A DNA stretch of 64,000 nucleotides from assembly GCA_001899065.1 (NCBI GenBank), contig MKUZ01000024.1:124128-188127 (forward strand), written 5' to 3'. Both the position numbers and the translations under genes were made by a program. The notes beneath the pieces are model-generated. The model saw only the letters and a list, made by a program, of their open reading frames with translations, was not told where the DNA came from and ran no database searches. Each line of letters opens with the position of its first letter. Positions within the stretch are counted from its first letter, which is position 1. Shown here piece after piece: positions 44,180-52,863 of this stretch. This DNA is from Devosia sp. 66-22. GTDB lineage: Bacteria; Pseudomonadota; Alphaproteobacteria; Rhizobiales; Devosiaceae.

Positions 44180-45067
44180 TCAGCCCGGCTGGCCGCCGAT
44201 GGTGGCGACAGCTTCCGAGCCCGCCGCGATGCCCGCCTTGAGGCAGGCTTCGAGGGGCTGGCCCTTAAGCTCGGAGGACAGGAAGGCCGCGGCGAAGGCA
44301 TCGCCGGCGCCGGTGGTGTCGATCACGTCGCTGAGCGGCGCCGGCATCGACAGCGCGACGCCCTTGCGTCCGCCCACCGCCGCTCCCGCCACGCCACGCT
44401 TGAGCACGACGCGATCGTAGAAACGCCCGAGCGTCTGCATCTGGAGGTTGATGTCGACCGAGCCGGTCAGCTCCAGTGCTTCGTCGAGATTGGCGAAGAT
44501 GGTGCCCGTCCCCTGCGTCCATTTGAGGAAGCTCTCGGGTCCCACTTCGCGCAGGAACCCCACAGAGGCCGGGTCGACCGCCGTCGCGATCTTGCGCTCG
44601 CGGGCTCCCCTGAGCAGGGCGCTCACGGCGGCGCGCGGGCCCTCGGTGAACAGGCAATAGCCCGACACGACCAGCAGTTTCACCCCGTCGAGCAGGCTCG
44701 TGGGCAGGTCGGCGGCGGACAGGTTGAGGTTGGCGCCACGGTCGGTGAGGAAGCTCCGCTCGCCGTCGCTGTCGACGATCGAGATCAGGACGCCCGAGGG
44801 CAGTTCGGTGTCGGCGGCGAGCCGGGCATCGACATTGCGGCTGGCGAAATACGCGGCGGTCTTGTCGAGGTCGGCCGCGGCGACGCGCGACACGAAGGTC
44901 ACGTCCATGCCCAGCCGGCCCAGCCAGACCGCGTGGTTGGCGGCCGAGCCGCCGGGCTTGGAGCGGATGATGGCGCGGCGGTCGGAACCGCGCACCATCG
45001 GGCCCTCCGGCATCACGATGATGTCGGTGATGGTGTCGCCGACGACGAGGACCTTGGGCTCAGTCAT
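44180..45067 (-). CDS. psuK: PfkB kinase, probable pseudouridine kinase
   Basis: A 295-residue PfkB kinase with Lys-Pro-Gly-Gly-Ser-Ala-Ala-Asn near residue 34 and the catalytic Asp-Thr-Thr-Gly-Ala-Gly-Asp near residue 250. It overlaps the psuG end by 8 bases. Pseudouridine kinase makes pseudouridine-5'-phosphate for PsuG; the assignment comes mainly from this pairing. The ATG at 45067 fits the overlap better than 45085. Confidence 0.83.
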   Translation of the reverse strand: MTEPKVLVVGDTITDIIVMPEGPMVRGSDRRAIIRSKPGGSAANHAVWLGRLGMDVTFVSRVAAADLDKTAAYFASRNVDARLAADTELPSGVLISIVDSDGERSFLTDRGANLNLSAADLPTSLLDGVKLLVVSGYCLFTEGPRAAVSALLRGARERKIATAVDPASVGFLREVGPESFLKWTQGTGTIFANLDEALELTGSVDINLQMQTLGRFYDRVVLKRGVAGAAVGGRKGVALSMPAPLSDVIDTTGAGDAFAAAFLSSELKGQPLEACLKAGIAAGSEAVATIGGQPG

Positions 45068-45989
45068 CGACCTGCCTCGCGGCAAGGGCGACGGCGATCC
45101 GGGCAGCCACCGCGGCGTTGTTCTTGACCAGCGCGATGTTGGACACGAGGCTCTTGCCCTCGGTCAGCTCGAAGATGCGCTTGAGCAGGTAGGGTGTCGT
45201 CTCCTTGCCCTGGATGCCGGCGGCTTCGGCGTCGGCGAGCGCCCGCTCGATCATCGCGCCGATGAAGGCCGGGTCCATTGCATCCGCCTCGGGGATCGGA
45301 TTGCCGATCAGCACGCCGCCCATGCCGAGCGAGAACTGCGTCTCGAGCAGTTCGGCGACCGCCTCGGGTGTGTCGAGCCGGTGGTCGGCGCGCAGGCCGC
45401 TCGAGCGCGTCCAGAAGGCGGGGAAGTCGTCCGTGCCGTAGCCGATCACCGGCACGCCCTTGGTCTCGAGCACTTCGAGTGTCTTGGGCAGGTCGAGGAT
45501 CGCCTTGGCGCCGGCGCAGACGACGGCCACGGGCGTCCGGCTCAGTTCCTCGAGGTCGGCGGAAATGTCGAAGCTCAGCTCGGCGCCGCGATGCACGCCG
45601 CCAATGCCGCCGGTGGCAAAGACCTGGATGCCGGCCATCTCTGCCGCCTGCATCGTCGTCGCCACGGTCGTGCCGGCCGTCGCCTGCGCCGTCAGCAGCG
45701 CCGCAACGTCCCGGCGCGAGGCCTTGGCGGCGGCCATACCGGTCTCGGCCAGCTGCTCGAGATCGGGCGCAGTGAGGCCGACACGGATGCGCCCCCCCAT
45801 CAGTGCGATCGTTGCGGGAACGGCTCCCGCCGCCCGCACGATGGCTTCCACCTCGCCCGCCATCTGCAGGTTCTGCGGATAGGGCATGCCGTGGGTGATG
45901 ATTGTCGATTCGAGGGCGACGACGGCGCGGCCTTGGGCGAGCGCGTCGGCGACTTCGGGGCTGATCGAAAGAACGGATCGGATGGGCAC
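45060..45989 (-). CDS. psuG: pseudouridine-5'-phosphate glycosidase
   Basis: This 309-residue enzyme cleaves pseudouridine-5'-phosphate to uracil and ribose-5-phosphate. Family hallmarks are Leu-Glu-Ser-Thr-Ile-Ile-Thr-His-Gly-Met near residue 27, Thr-Thr-Val-Ala-Thr-Thr-Met near residue 107, Gly-Gly-Ile-Gly-Gly-Val-His and the C-terminal Asn-Ile-Ala-Leu-Val-Lys-Asn-Asn-Ala. It starts at GTG with AGG upstream. With psuK it salvages modified RNA nucleosides. Confidence 0.95.
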   Translation of the reverse strand: MPIRSVLSISPEVADALAQGRAVVALESTIITHGMPYPQNLQMAGEVEAIVRAAGAVPATIALMGGRIRVGLTAPDLEQLAETGMAAAKASRRDVAALLTAQATAGTTVATTMQAAEMAGIQVFATGGIGGVHRGAELSFDISADLEELSRTPVAVVCAGAKAILDLPKTLEVLETKGVPVIGYGTDDFPAFWTRSSGLRADHRLDTPEAVAELLETQFSLGMGGVLIGNPIPEADAMDPAFIGAMIERALADAEAAGIQGKETTPYLLKRIFELTEGKSLVSNIALVKNNAAVAARIAVALAARQVDD

Positions 45990-46382
45990 TTATACCTGCA
46001 CGCAACCGCGGCTCCGTGGCCGCCTTCCCCTTAGAGAGCCCGGCCCGGCGAGCGTCAAGGGGCCGCGGCGATCGTCGCGCCTCAAACTCTTGTCCCAATG
46101 GGGTTTTGGCACTAGGGTCCGCCCATTCGCAACACACGCTTCCGGGGATACTCCGCTGCGCACCATGGTCTTTGGTCCGGACCGTCCGCCGGACCCCGAC
46201 GCGCTCCTCAGCGCTCAGATCGCTGCCAACAAGTTTCCCGGCGAATCCTCTCGCCGCTTGGCCGAGACGGCCACGTACCCCGATCCAATTCAAGCCGCCG
46301 CCGGATGACACCCGTGGCGGTTCAGCTTTTCAACGATCCCCGCCGCCAGAGCGGGTACGCCCCCGATGACAGGAGACGCATC
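45990..46382. promoter_or_regulatory. 393-base divergent region between psuG and the polyamine operon
   Basis: No recognised gene. A weak plus-strand promoter is possible at TTGTCC (46090) and TAGGGT (46113), 17 bases apart, which would give a leader of about 260 bases before potF. The leader holds a GGTCCG/CGGACC repeat at 46174-46195 and a 47-codon open frame starting at 46165. None matches a known polyamine riboswitch as far as I can see. Confidence 0.35.
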
Positions 46383-47474
46383 ATGAAAAAGACTCTCGCC
46401 CTTTCACTGGGCGCGCTGCTGCTCAGCAGCACCGCGGTGCTGGCCCAGGAGGAACCCGTCCTCAACGTCTACAACTGGTCCGACTATATTGCCGAGGACA
46501 CGATCCCCAAGTTCGAGGCCGAGACGGGCATCAAGGTCAACTACGACGTGTTCGACAGCAACGAGCTGGTCGAGGCCAAGCTGCTTGCCGGCAGCTCGGG
46601 CTACGACGTGGTGGTGCCCTCGGGCTTCTTCCTCGAGCGCCAGGTCGCGGCCGGTCTGTTCCTGCCGCTCGACAAGTCCAAGCTCCCCAACCTCGCCAAC
46701 ATGGATCCCGACGTGATGGCGGCCACCGCCGCGCATGATCCGGAGAACAAGTTCGCGATCGACTACATGTGGGGCACCACAGCGATCGGCTACAATGCCG
46801 GAAAGGTGGCTGAGCGGCTCGGCGACCAGGCGGTCGACACCTGGGATGTCGTGTTCAAGCCCGAACTCGTCGCCAAGCTCGCCGATTGCGGCGTGACGCT
46901 GCTCGATGCGCCGGCCGAAGTCATGGCCACCGCGCTCAACTATCTCGGCCTCGATCCCAATTCGGAAAGCGTGGACGACCTCAAGAAGGCCGAAGACCTC
47001 CTGATGTCGATCCGCCCGCATGTGCGCTACTTCAATTCGAGCCAGTACATCGACGATCTGGGCAATGGCGAAGTCTGCCTGTCGGTCGGCTATTCGGGCG
47101 ACGTGTTCATCGCCCAGGCGGCGGCCGCCGACGCCAATGCCGGTGTCGAGGTGGGCTATGCGATCCCCAAGGAGGGGGCGCTCAAGTGGTTCGACCTGTT
47201 CGCCATCCCGGCCGATGCCCCGCATCCGGACAATGCGCATAAATTCATCGACTTCATGATGCGTCCCGATATCGCCGCGGCGAACACCAACTACGTGTAC
47301 TACGCCTCGGGCAACAAGGCGGCGCTCGAGTTCATCGATGACGAGGTCAAGAACGATCCCGCTATCTATCCGACGCCTGAAGTGTCGGCCAAGCTGTTCA
47401 ACCTCAAGGCGCACACGCCCGACTACGATGAGCTCTTGACCGAAACCTGGCAGCGGATCAAAGCCGGTTCGTAA
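46383..47474 (+). CDS. potF: putrescine/spermidine-binding periplasmic protein PotF
   Basis: A 363-residue solute-binding protein with a Sec signal ending Val-Leu-Ala-Gln. The mature start Leu-Asn-Val-Tyr-Asn-Trp-Ser-Asp-Tyr-Ile is the PotF/PotD hallmark, and Tyr-Met-Trp-Gly-Thr-Thr-Ala-Ile-Gly-Tyr-Asn near residue 123 lines the polyamine site. It delivers polyamines to PotGHI. GGAG precedes the start. Confidence 0.93.
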   Translation: MKKTLALSLGALLLSSTAVLAQEEPVLNVYNWSDYIAEDTIPKFEAETGIKVNYDVFDSNELVEAKLLAGSSGYDVVVPSGFFLERQVAAGLFLPLDKSKLPNLANMDPDVMAATAAHDPENKFAIDYMWGTTAIGYNAGKVAERLGDQAVDTWDVVFKPELVAKLADCGVTLLDAPAEVMATALNYLGLDPNSESVDDLKKAEDLLMSIRPHVRYFNSSQYIDDLGNGEVCLSVGYSGDVFIAQAAAADANAGVEVGYAIPKEGALKWFDLFAIPADAPHPDNAHKFIDFMMRPDIAAANTNYVYYASGNKAALEFIDDEVKNDPAIYPTPEVSAKLFNLKAHTPDYDELLTETWQRIKAGS

Positions 47475-47484
47475 CGCTACGACG

Positions 47485-47506
47485 GACGGGGCTTCGGCCC
47501 CGTCCC
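47485..47506 (+). terminator. strong hairpin between potF and potG
   Basis: GGACGGGGC and GCCCCGTCC form a 9-base stem closed by a TTCG tetraloop. There is no U-run, so readthrough into potG is likely. Such hairpins after binding-protein genes favour higher levels of the binding protein than of the membrane parts. Confidence 0.6.
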
Positions 47507-47527
47507 CATCCCGGGGGTTTCTCGACC

Positions 47528-48688
47528 ATGGCCAAGAAGCCGCAGCTCGTCGCCGATACGCGCCCCTGGCGCGATCCCGCGGCCAAACCATTTGTGCGCA
47601 TCCGCAACGTCACCAAGAAGTTCGGCGACATCGCCGCCGTCGCGGACGTGTCGCTCAACATCTACAAGGGTGAGCTGTTCTGCCTACTGGGCGGTTCGGG
47701 CTCGGGCAAGTCGACGCTGCTGCGCATGCTGGCCGGCTTCGAGACGCCGACCTCGGGCACCATCGAAATCGATGGCCAGGACATGTCCAAGGTCGCGCCC
47801 TACAACCGGCCTGTGAACATGATGTTCCAGTCCTACGCGCTGTTCCCGCATATGAGCGTGGCGCAGAACATCGCCTACGGGCTCAAGCGCGATGGCCTGC
47901 CGCGCGCCGAAATCGAAGCGCGTGTCGCCGAGCTCCTGCAGCTCGTCAAGCTGACCGGTTACGAGAACCGCAAGCCCAACCAGCTTTCGGGCGGCCAGCG
48001 CCAGCGCGTCGCCCTGGCGCGCGCGCTCGCCAAGCGCCCCAAGCTCCTGCTGCTCGATGAGCCGCTGGGGGCGCTCGACAAGAAGCTGCGCGAGGAGACG
48101 CAGTTCGAGCTGGTCAAGATCCAGGAGACGCTGGGCGTCACCTTCATCGTGGTCACCCACGATCAGGAAGAGGCCATGAGCCTTGCGACCCGCATCGGAG
48201 TGATGAACCAGGGCGAGATCGCCATGGTGGGCGAGCCGACCGAAATCTACGAGTTCCCCAACTCCCGCTTCGTCGCCAACTTCATCGGCTCGGCCAATAT
48301 GGTCGAGGGCGTCGTCACCGAGGACGAGCCCGACCATGTGCGCATCCAGTCCAAGGAACTGGGCACCGACATCTATGTGAGCCACGGCGTCGACTGCTCG
48401 CCCGAGCAGATCCTGTGGTGGGCTATCCGCCCCGAAAAGATCAACCTCAGCCGCGAGAAGCCGGCCCCGCAGGCGGGCGTCCCGTCCGAGACCAACATGG
48501 TCAAGGGCTATGTCGAAGACATCGCCTATCTGGGCGACATGACCGTCTACCAGGTCAAGCTCGACAATGGCCGCTACATCCGCGTCACCAAGACCAACGC
48601 CCTGCGCGGCGACCCCGAAGCCATCTCGTGGGACGAGACGGTGTGGGCGAGCTGGGCCGGCACCTCCGGCTCGGTCCTCGTGTCATGA
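47528..48688 (+). CDS. potG: polyamine ABC transporter ATPase PotG
   Basis: This 386-residue ATPase has Walker A Gly-Gly-Ser-Gly-Ser-Gly-Lys-Ser-Thr near residue 57, Phe-Gln-Ser-Tyr-Ala-Leu-Phe-Pro, signature Leu-Ser-Gly-Gly-Gln and Walker B Leu-Leu-Leu-Asp-Glu-Pro-Leu. A C-terminal TOBE domain completes it. It overlaps potH by 4 bases. Confidence 0.93.
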   Translation: MAKKPQLVADTRPWRDPAAKPFVRIRNVTKKFGDIAAVADVSLNIYKGELFCLLGGSGSGKSTLLRMLAGFETPTSGTIEIDGQDMSKVAPYNRPVNMMFQSYALFPHMSVAQNIAYGLKRDGLPRAEIEARVAELLQLVKLTGYENRKPNQLSGGQRQRVALARALAKRPKLLLLDEPLGALDKKLREETQFELVKIQETLGVTFIVVTHDQEEAMSLATRIGVMNQGEIAMVGEPTEIYEFPNSRFVANFIGSANMVEGVVTEDEPDHVRIQSKELGTDIYVSHGVDCSPEQILWWAIRPEKINLSREKPAPQAGVPSETNMVKGYVEDIAYLGDMTVYQVKLDNGRYIRVTKTNALRGDPEAISWDETVWASWAGTSGSVLVS

Positions 48689-49806
48689 CAACGGTTCCTG
48701 CCGACACCTCCAGCCGCCCGTGGGACTTCGTCCAGCGCGGGCTCGCCGCGGTCGGCATCTCCGGCCGCGGGCTGGTGATCGCAGCGCCGGCGCTGTGGAT
48801 GACGCTGTTCTTCCTCGTGCCGCTGGCGGTGGTGTTCGGCATTTCACTGTCGGTCAAGCAGTTCGGCCAACCGCCCTATTCGGACCTGCTGACCACCGAA
48901 AGCGGCACCGTCCAACTCACGCTGCATCTGTCGAACTACCTCAAGCTCATCGAAGGCTCGATCGTCGATGGCGGCTTCTGGTTCAATCTCGCCTTCAATC
49001 TCATCGTTGCGGCGCTGGCGCTGGTTATCGCCCGCGGCCTGTCGCGTTCGGTCGAGCCGCTGGCTCTGTTTGCCATCTACGCCGTGGCGGTCGTGGCCGG
49101 TGCGCTGTTCCTCGTCACGCTCTACACGGCCGACCTCAATGTCTATCTTACGGCCTTCCTGAGCTCGATCCGCATCGCGGCGATTTCGACCGTCATCGCC
49201 ATCCTGATCGGCTATCCAATGGCCTATGCCATCGCGCTGGCGGCCGATCGCTGGCGCAATATCCTGCTGATGCTGGTGATCCTGCCGTTCTGGACGTCGT
49301 TCCTGCTGCGCGTCTATGCGCTCTCGAGCTTCCTGCGCGGAGAGGGGGTCATCAACAACTTCCTCGGCGTCTTCGGCGTGCCGCCGCTGGTGATGATGCA
49401 GACCGATTTCGCGGTCTATGTCGGCATCGTCTATTCCTACCTGCCGTTCTTCATCCTGCCGCTCTACACCAACCTGGTGAAGCTCGATCCCGCGCTGCTC
49501 GAGGCGTCGGCCGACCTTGGAGCGCGGCCCTATCGCACGTTCCTGTCGATCACCCTGCCGCTGTCGATGCCCGGCGTCGTTGCCGGTGCCATGCTCGTGT
49601 TCATTCCTGCCATCGGCGAGTTCGTGATCCCCTCGCTGCTGGGTGGTCCGGGCACGCAGATGATCGGCCGCATCCTGTGGGACGAATTCTTCGGCAAGAC
49701 CAACTGGCCGCGCGCTGCCGCGCTCGCCATCACCATGCTGATCATCGTCGTGATCCCGATCATGCTGATGCAGCGCGCTCAGAACGCCGTGGTGGAGGGT
49801 CGCTGA
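48685..49806 (+). CDS. potH: polyamine ABC transporter permease PotH
   Basis: A 373-residue permease with six core membrane helices and the docking loop Glu-Ala-Ser-Ala-Asp-Leu-Gly-Ala-Arg near residue 274. It is longer than usual because of an extra hydrophobic pair near residues 95-150. The ATG overlaps the potG stop, and its own stop overlaps potI by one base. Confidence 0.9.
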   Translation: MTTVPADTSSRPWDFVQRGLAAVGISGRGLVIAAPALWMTLFFLVPLAVVFGISLSVKQFGQPPYSDLLTTESGTVQLTLHLSNYLKLIEGSIVDGGFWFNLAFNLIVAALALVIARGLSRSVEPLALFAIYAVAVVAGALFLVTLYTADLNVYLTAFLSSIRIAAISTVIAILIGYPMAYAIALAADRWRNILLMLVILPFWTSFLLRVYALSSFLRGEGVINNFLGVFGVPPLVMMQTDFAVYVGIVYSYLPFFILPLYTNLVKLDPALLEASADLGARPYRTFLSITLPLSMPGVVAGAMLVFIPAIGEFVIPSLLGGPGTQMIGRILWDEFFGKTNWPRAAALAITMLIIVVIPIMLMQRAQNAVVEGR

Positions 49807-50609
49807 TGCGCCGCTCGCTCACAGTTCCCATCGTCGCCACGCTGGGCTTCCTGTTCCTCTACGCGCCGATCATCGCGCTCGTCATCTTCTCGTTTAACGC
49901 CAACCGGCTGGTCACTGTGTGGTCGGGCTTCTCGGTCGCGAGCTACTCGAGCCTGTGGAGCGATCCGCAATTGCTGCCGGCCGCCTGGCTCAGCCTCCAG
50001 ATCGCGGCGATCGCGGCAACCATCGCGCTGGTGCTGGGTACGCTGTGCGCTTATGCGCTGGTCCGCTTCCGCCGCTTCCGCGGCAAGACCGTGCTGCAGG
50101 CGACGGTGTCGGCGCCGCTGGTGATGCCCGACGTCATCACCGGCCTCGCGCTGCTCCTGATGTTTGTTGCCATGCAGTCGCTCATCGGCTGGCCGTCGGG
50201 GCGCGGCGTGCTCACCATCGTCATCGCGCACGCGACCTTCTGCACGGCCTATGTCACAGTGGTGGTGCAGAGCCGCCTCACCGACCTCGATCTCAGCCTC
50301 GAAGAGGCAGCCATGGACCTCGGCGCCACGCCGGTGCGCGTGTTCTTCGATGTCACGCTGCCCATCATCGCGCCGGCGCTCGTCTCGGGCTGGCTATTGG
50401 CCTTCACGCTCTCGCTCGACGACCTCGTGATCGCGAGCTTCGTGTCCGGCCCGGGATCCTCGACGTTGCCGATGGTGATCTATTCCAAGGTCCGCCTCGG
50501 CGTCGCGCCCGAAGTCAACGCGCTCGCCACCATCATCATCGGGTTCGTCGCCGCCGGCGTGTTCATCGCGACCTTGCTGCAGCTTCGCCGTAAGCCGGCG
50601 AAGGCCTGA
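49806..50609 (+). CDS. potI: polyamine ABC transporter permease PotI
   Basis: This 267-residue permease has six membrane helices, the family start Leu-Tyr-Ala-Pro-Ile and Ser-Phe-Asn, and the docking loop Glu-Glu-Ala-Ala-Met-Asp-Leu-Gly-Ala near residue 171. Last gene of the potFGHI importer. Confidence 0.92.
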   Translation: MRRSLTVPIVATLGFLFLYAPIIALVIFSFNANRLVTVWSGFSVASYSSLWSDPQLLPAAWLSLQIAAIAATIALVLGTLCAYALVRFRRFRGKTVLQATVSAPLVMPDVITGLALLLMFVAMQSLIGWPSGRGVLTIVIAHATFCTAYVTVVVQSRLTDLDLSLEEAAMDLGATPVRVFFDVTLPIIAPALVSGWLLAFTLSLDDLVIASFVSGPGSSTLPMVIYSKVRLGVAPEVNALATIIIGFVAAGVFIATLLQLRRKPAKA

Positions 50610-50612
50610 CGC

Positions 50613-51063
50613 TCAGCGCATGCGGTTGTAGCCGTCCAGCGCAGCGATCTTGTAGGCCTCGACGAGCGTTGGGTCATTGAAGGCGTTCTCGACGAAATAG
50701 TCGACCGTGCCGCCAAGGTTGAGGACCGTCTGGCCGATATGGATGAGTTCGGTGGCGCCCTCGCCGATGATGTGGGCGCCCAGCAGCCGGCGGCTCTCGA
50801 GCGCGAAGATCAGCTTCGTCATCCCGCCCTCGATGCCGCAGGTTCGAGTCCGAGATCGGCAGTGGCGCCGATGCGGCCGGCGGCGTAGAGCAGCATTTCA
50901 GTGCGGGCGTCTTGGAGGGGATGGCGTCGGTGTGCACCGATACGCCGCCGACCCGCAGGCGGTTCTCGACCACTACGACGGACTTGCCGATCTTGGCAGC
51001 CTGGATGGCGGCGCGGCGCCCTGCCGGACCCGAACCGATGACGACGAGATCGTAGTTCTCCAC
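50613..51063 (-). pseudogene. sthA: decayed soluble NAD(P) transhydrogenase (sthA)
   Basis: Three pieces of SthA remain. Residues 1-52 include the FAD motif Gly-Ser-Gly-Pro-Ala-Gly and end Ile-Pro-Ser-Lys-Thr. After a frameshift comes Met-Leu-Leu-Tyr-Ala-Ala-Gly-Arg-Ile-Gly-Ala, normally near residue 285. After a second deletion comes the C-terminal dimerisation piece Gly-Glu-Gly-Ala-Thr-Glu-Leu-Ile-His ending Tyr-Asn-Arg-Met-Arg. About 320 residues, including the redox disulfide motif region and NAD domain, are missing, so it cannot work. It ends 4 bases from potI. Confidence 0.88.
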
Positions 51064-51136
51064 GGGCCAGTCCCCAACCCGAGGGCGAACGCTACTTCAA
51101 CTTGCGGTGCGCTGCGAAGCTCCCGAGCGCCGGCCG

Positions 51137-52072
51137 CTAGTACTTCTCGGGGATGTAGAGCTCCGGCGGCACCGGGTGGCGCACATAGTCGGGGCTGTGC
51201 ACGCGATCGGGCAGCTCGATCTCGGGCTTGGGCACGTCGCCATAGGCGATGAGCGAGAGGAAGTGGTCGATCATGTTGAGCCGGGCGCGCTTCTTGTCCA
51301 CGGCATGCACCACATGCCACGGGGCTTCGGCCGTGTGGGTGCGCGCCAGCATCTCCTCCTTGGCCCTGGTGTAGTCTTCCCAATGGACGCGGCTCTCCAT
51401 GTCCATGGGCGAGAGCTTCCACTGCTTGAGCGGATCGTTGATCCGCATCTTGAAGCGGAACTCCTGCTCCTCGTCGGTGATCGAGAACCAGTATTTGACT
51501 ACCATGATCCCGGACCGGACGAGCATGCCCTCGAAGGCGGGCACCGAGCGGAAGAACTCCTCGACCTCGTCGGGAGAGGCAAAGCCCATCACGCGCTCGA
51601 CGCCGGCGCGGTTGTACCAGGAGCGGTCGAACAGCACGATCTCGCCCGCCGTGGGCAAATGCGTCACGTAACGCTGGAAGTACCATTGGTGCTTCTCGCG
51701 CTCGGTGGGCGCGGGCAGGGCGACCACCCGCACCACGCGTGGATTGAGCCGCTGCACCACGCGCTTGATGGCGCCTCCCTTGCCGGCGGAATCGCGGCCC
51801 TCGAACAGCACCACGACCTTGAGCCGCTTGTGGACCACCCAGTCCTGCAGCCGCACCAGTTCGTGCTGTAGGCGGAACAGTTCGCGGAAATAGGTCTGGC
51901 GGTCGACGCCGGCGCCGCTCCTGCCGGGCTGCGCCAGCTCCTCGGCGACCAGCTCGTCGAGCCGCTCTTCCTCGAACTGGATCTCGAGCTCTTCGTCGAA
52001 GCTGTCGGCGAGTTCGGCCTTTATCCTCTCGAGCAGCAGCTCCTGCGCGTCGCTGGTCGGCTTGTCGGTCAT
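51137..52072 (-). CDS. ppk2: polyphosphate kinase 2
   Basis: A 311-residue PPK2 with Walker A Gly-Arg-Asp-Ser-Ala-Gly-Lys-Gly-Gly-Ala near residue 90 and Walker B Leu-Phe-Asp-Arg-Ser-Trp-Tyr-Asn-Arg-Ala-Gly near residue 153. Single-domain class I form, which makes GTP or ATP from polyphosphate. The acidic N-terminal 60 residues are a family-typical extension. Confidence 0.93.
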   Translation of the reverse strand: MTDKPTSDAQELLLERIKAELADSFDEELEIQFEEERLDELVAEELAQPGRSGAGVDRQTYFRELFRLQHELVRLQDWVVHKRLKVVVLFEGRDSAGKGGAIKRVVQRLNPRVVRVVALPAPTEREKHQWYFQRYVTHLPTAGEIVLFDRSWYNRAGVERVMGFASPDEVEEFFRSVPAFEGMLVRSGIMVVKYWFSITDEEQEFRFKMRINDPLKQWKLSPMDMESRVHWEDYTRAKEEMLARTHTAEAPWHVVHAVDKKRARLNMIDHFLSLIAYGDVPKPEIELPDRVHSPDYVRHPVPPELYIPEKY

Positions 52073-52131
52073 GGCATCCCCGGAGTTTGCCCGGAGCAGA
52101 ACGCAGGTTTGGACGAAGCTATTGTGACATC

Positions 52132-52178
52132 TTGCAACTGACTGACCGGTCAGTTATTACTTACTGACCATCGGGTCA
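52132..52178 (+). promoter_or_regulatory. promoter and twin operators of the TetR-efflux operon
   Basis: TTGCAA (52132-52137) and TATTAC (52155-52160) are 17 bases apart. The perfect palindrome ACTGACCGGTCAGT (52141-52154) fills the spacer and TGACC-ATCG-GGTCA (52165-52178) lies just downstream, centres 24 bases apart. This is the expected layout for autorepression by the TetR gene at 52194. Confidence 0.75.
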
Positions 52179-52193
52179 TTTATAGGCAGGCGC

Positions 52194-52853
52194 ATGGCGG
52201 GCGATGAGAGAGGACCCAAGTTCAGGCGGCGCGCGGAGGCCCGGCCCGACGAGGTGCTGGACGCCGCGCTCGACCTGTTCATCGAACGCGGTTTCGCCAG
52301 CACCCGGGTCGAAGACATCGCGGCGCGGGCGGGGCTCAGCAAGGGCGCCGTCTACCTCTACTTCCCCAGCAAGGAGGCCGTGCTCGAGGGACTGCTGCGG
52401 CGCGCCGTGGTGCCGATCGCGACGAGTGCGCTGAGTTACATCGAGGGCTATGTCGGCGACCCGCGGACGCCGATCACCTTCGCCATGAAGGCCGTCGCGG
52501 CCAAGCTCGCCGATCCCAAAATGCTCGCCATTCCCAAGCTGATGATGCGCGAGATGATCAATTTCCCCGACTTCGCGCAGATGTACCGGCGCGAAGTGCT
52601 CGACCACGTCATTCCCGTCATCATCGGGCTGATTCGCACCGGCATCGCCGAGGGCCATCTGCGCCCCGTCGATCCCGAGCTGACGGTGCGCAGCATCGTC
52701 GGGCCGATCGTCATGCATGTCCTGATGGACGAGGTGTTCGGCTTCCGGCCCGAAGGCGGGCTGTCGATCGACGGGCTGGTCGACAACCATCTGACGATCC
52801 TGTTCGACGGGCTGAGCGCGCCCCAGAGCAACAAGCGCTTCATGGCGACGTGA
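52194..52853 (+). CDS. TetR-family repressor of the efflux operon
   Basis: This 219-residue regulator has a TetR helix-turn-helix (Ala-Ser-Thr-Arg-Val-Glu-Asp-Ile-Ala-Ala-Arg-Ala-Gly-Leu ... Tyr-Leu-Tyr-Phe) and an effector domain with no assigned ligand. It lies directly behind twin palindromes and leads the HlyD-ABC genes, 10 bases apart, so it probably represses its own operon until an inducer is bound. Confidence 0.88.
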   Translation: MAGDERGPKFRRRAEARPDEVLDAALDLFIERGFASTRVEDIAARAGLSKGAVYLYFPSKEAVLEGLLRRAVVPIATSALSYIEGYVGDPRTPITFAMKAVAAKLADPKMLAIPKLMMREMINFPDFAQMYRREVLDHVIPVIIGLIRTGIAEGHLRPVDPELTVRSIVGPIVMHVLMDEVFGFRPEGGLSIDGLVDNHLTILFDGLSAPQSNKRFMAT

Positions 52854-52863
52854 GGAGGCCGCG

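Noticed and set aside
45886-46308. 140-codon open frame over the psuG start region
   Set aside because: Most of it is antisense to psuG and has no ribosome site or family similarity. Only its last 47 codons fall in the intergenic leader, noted separately as a weak possibility.
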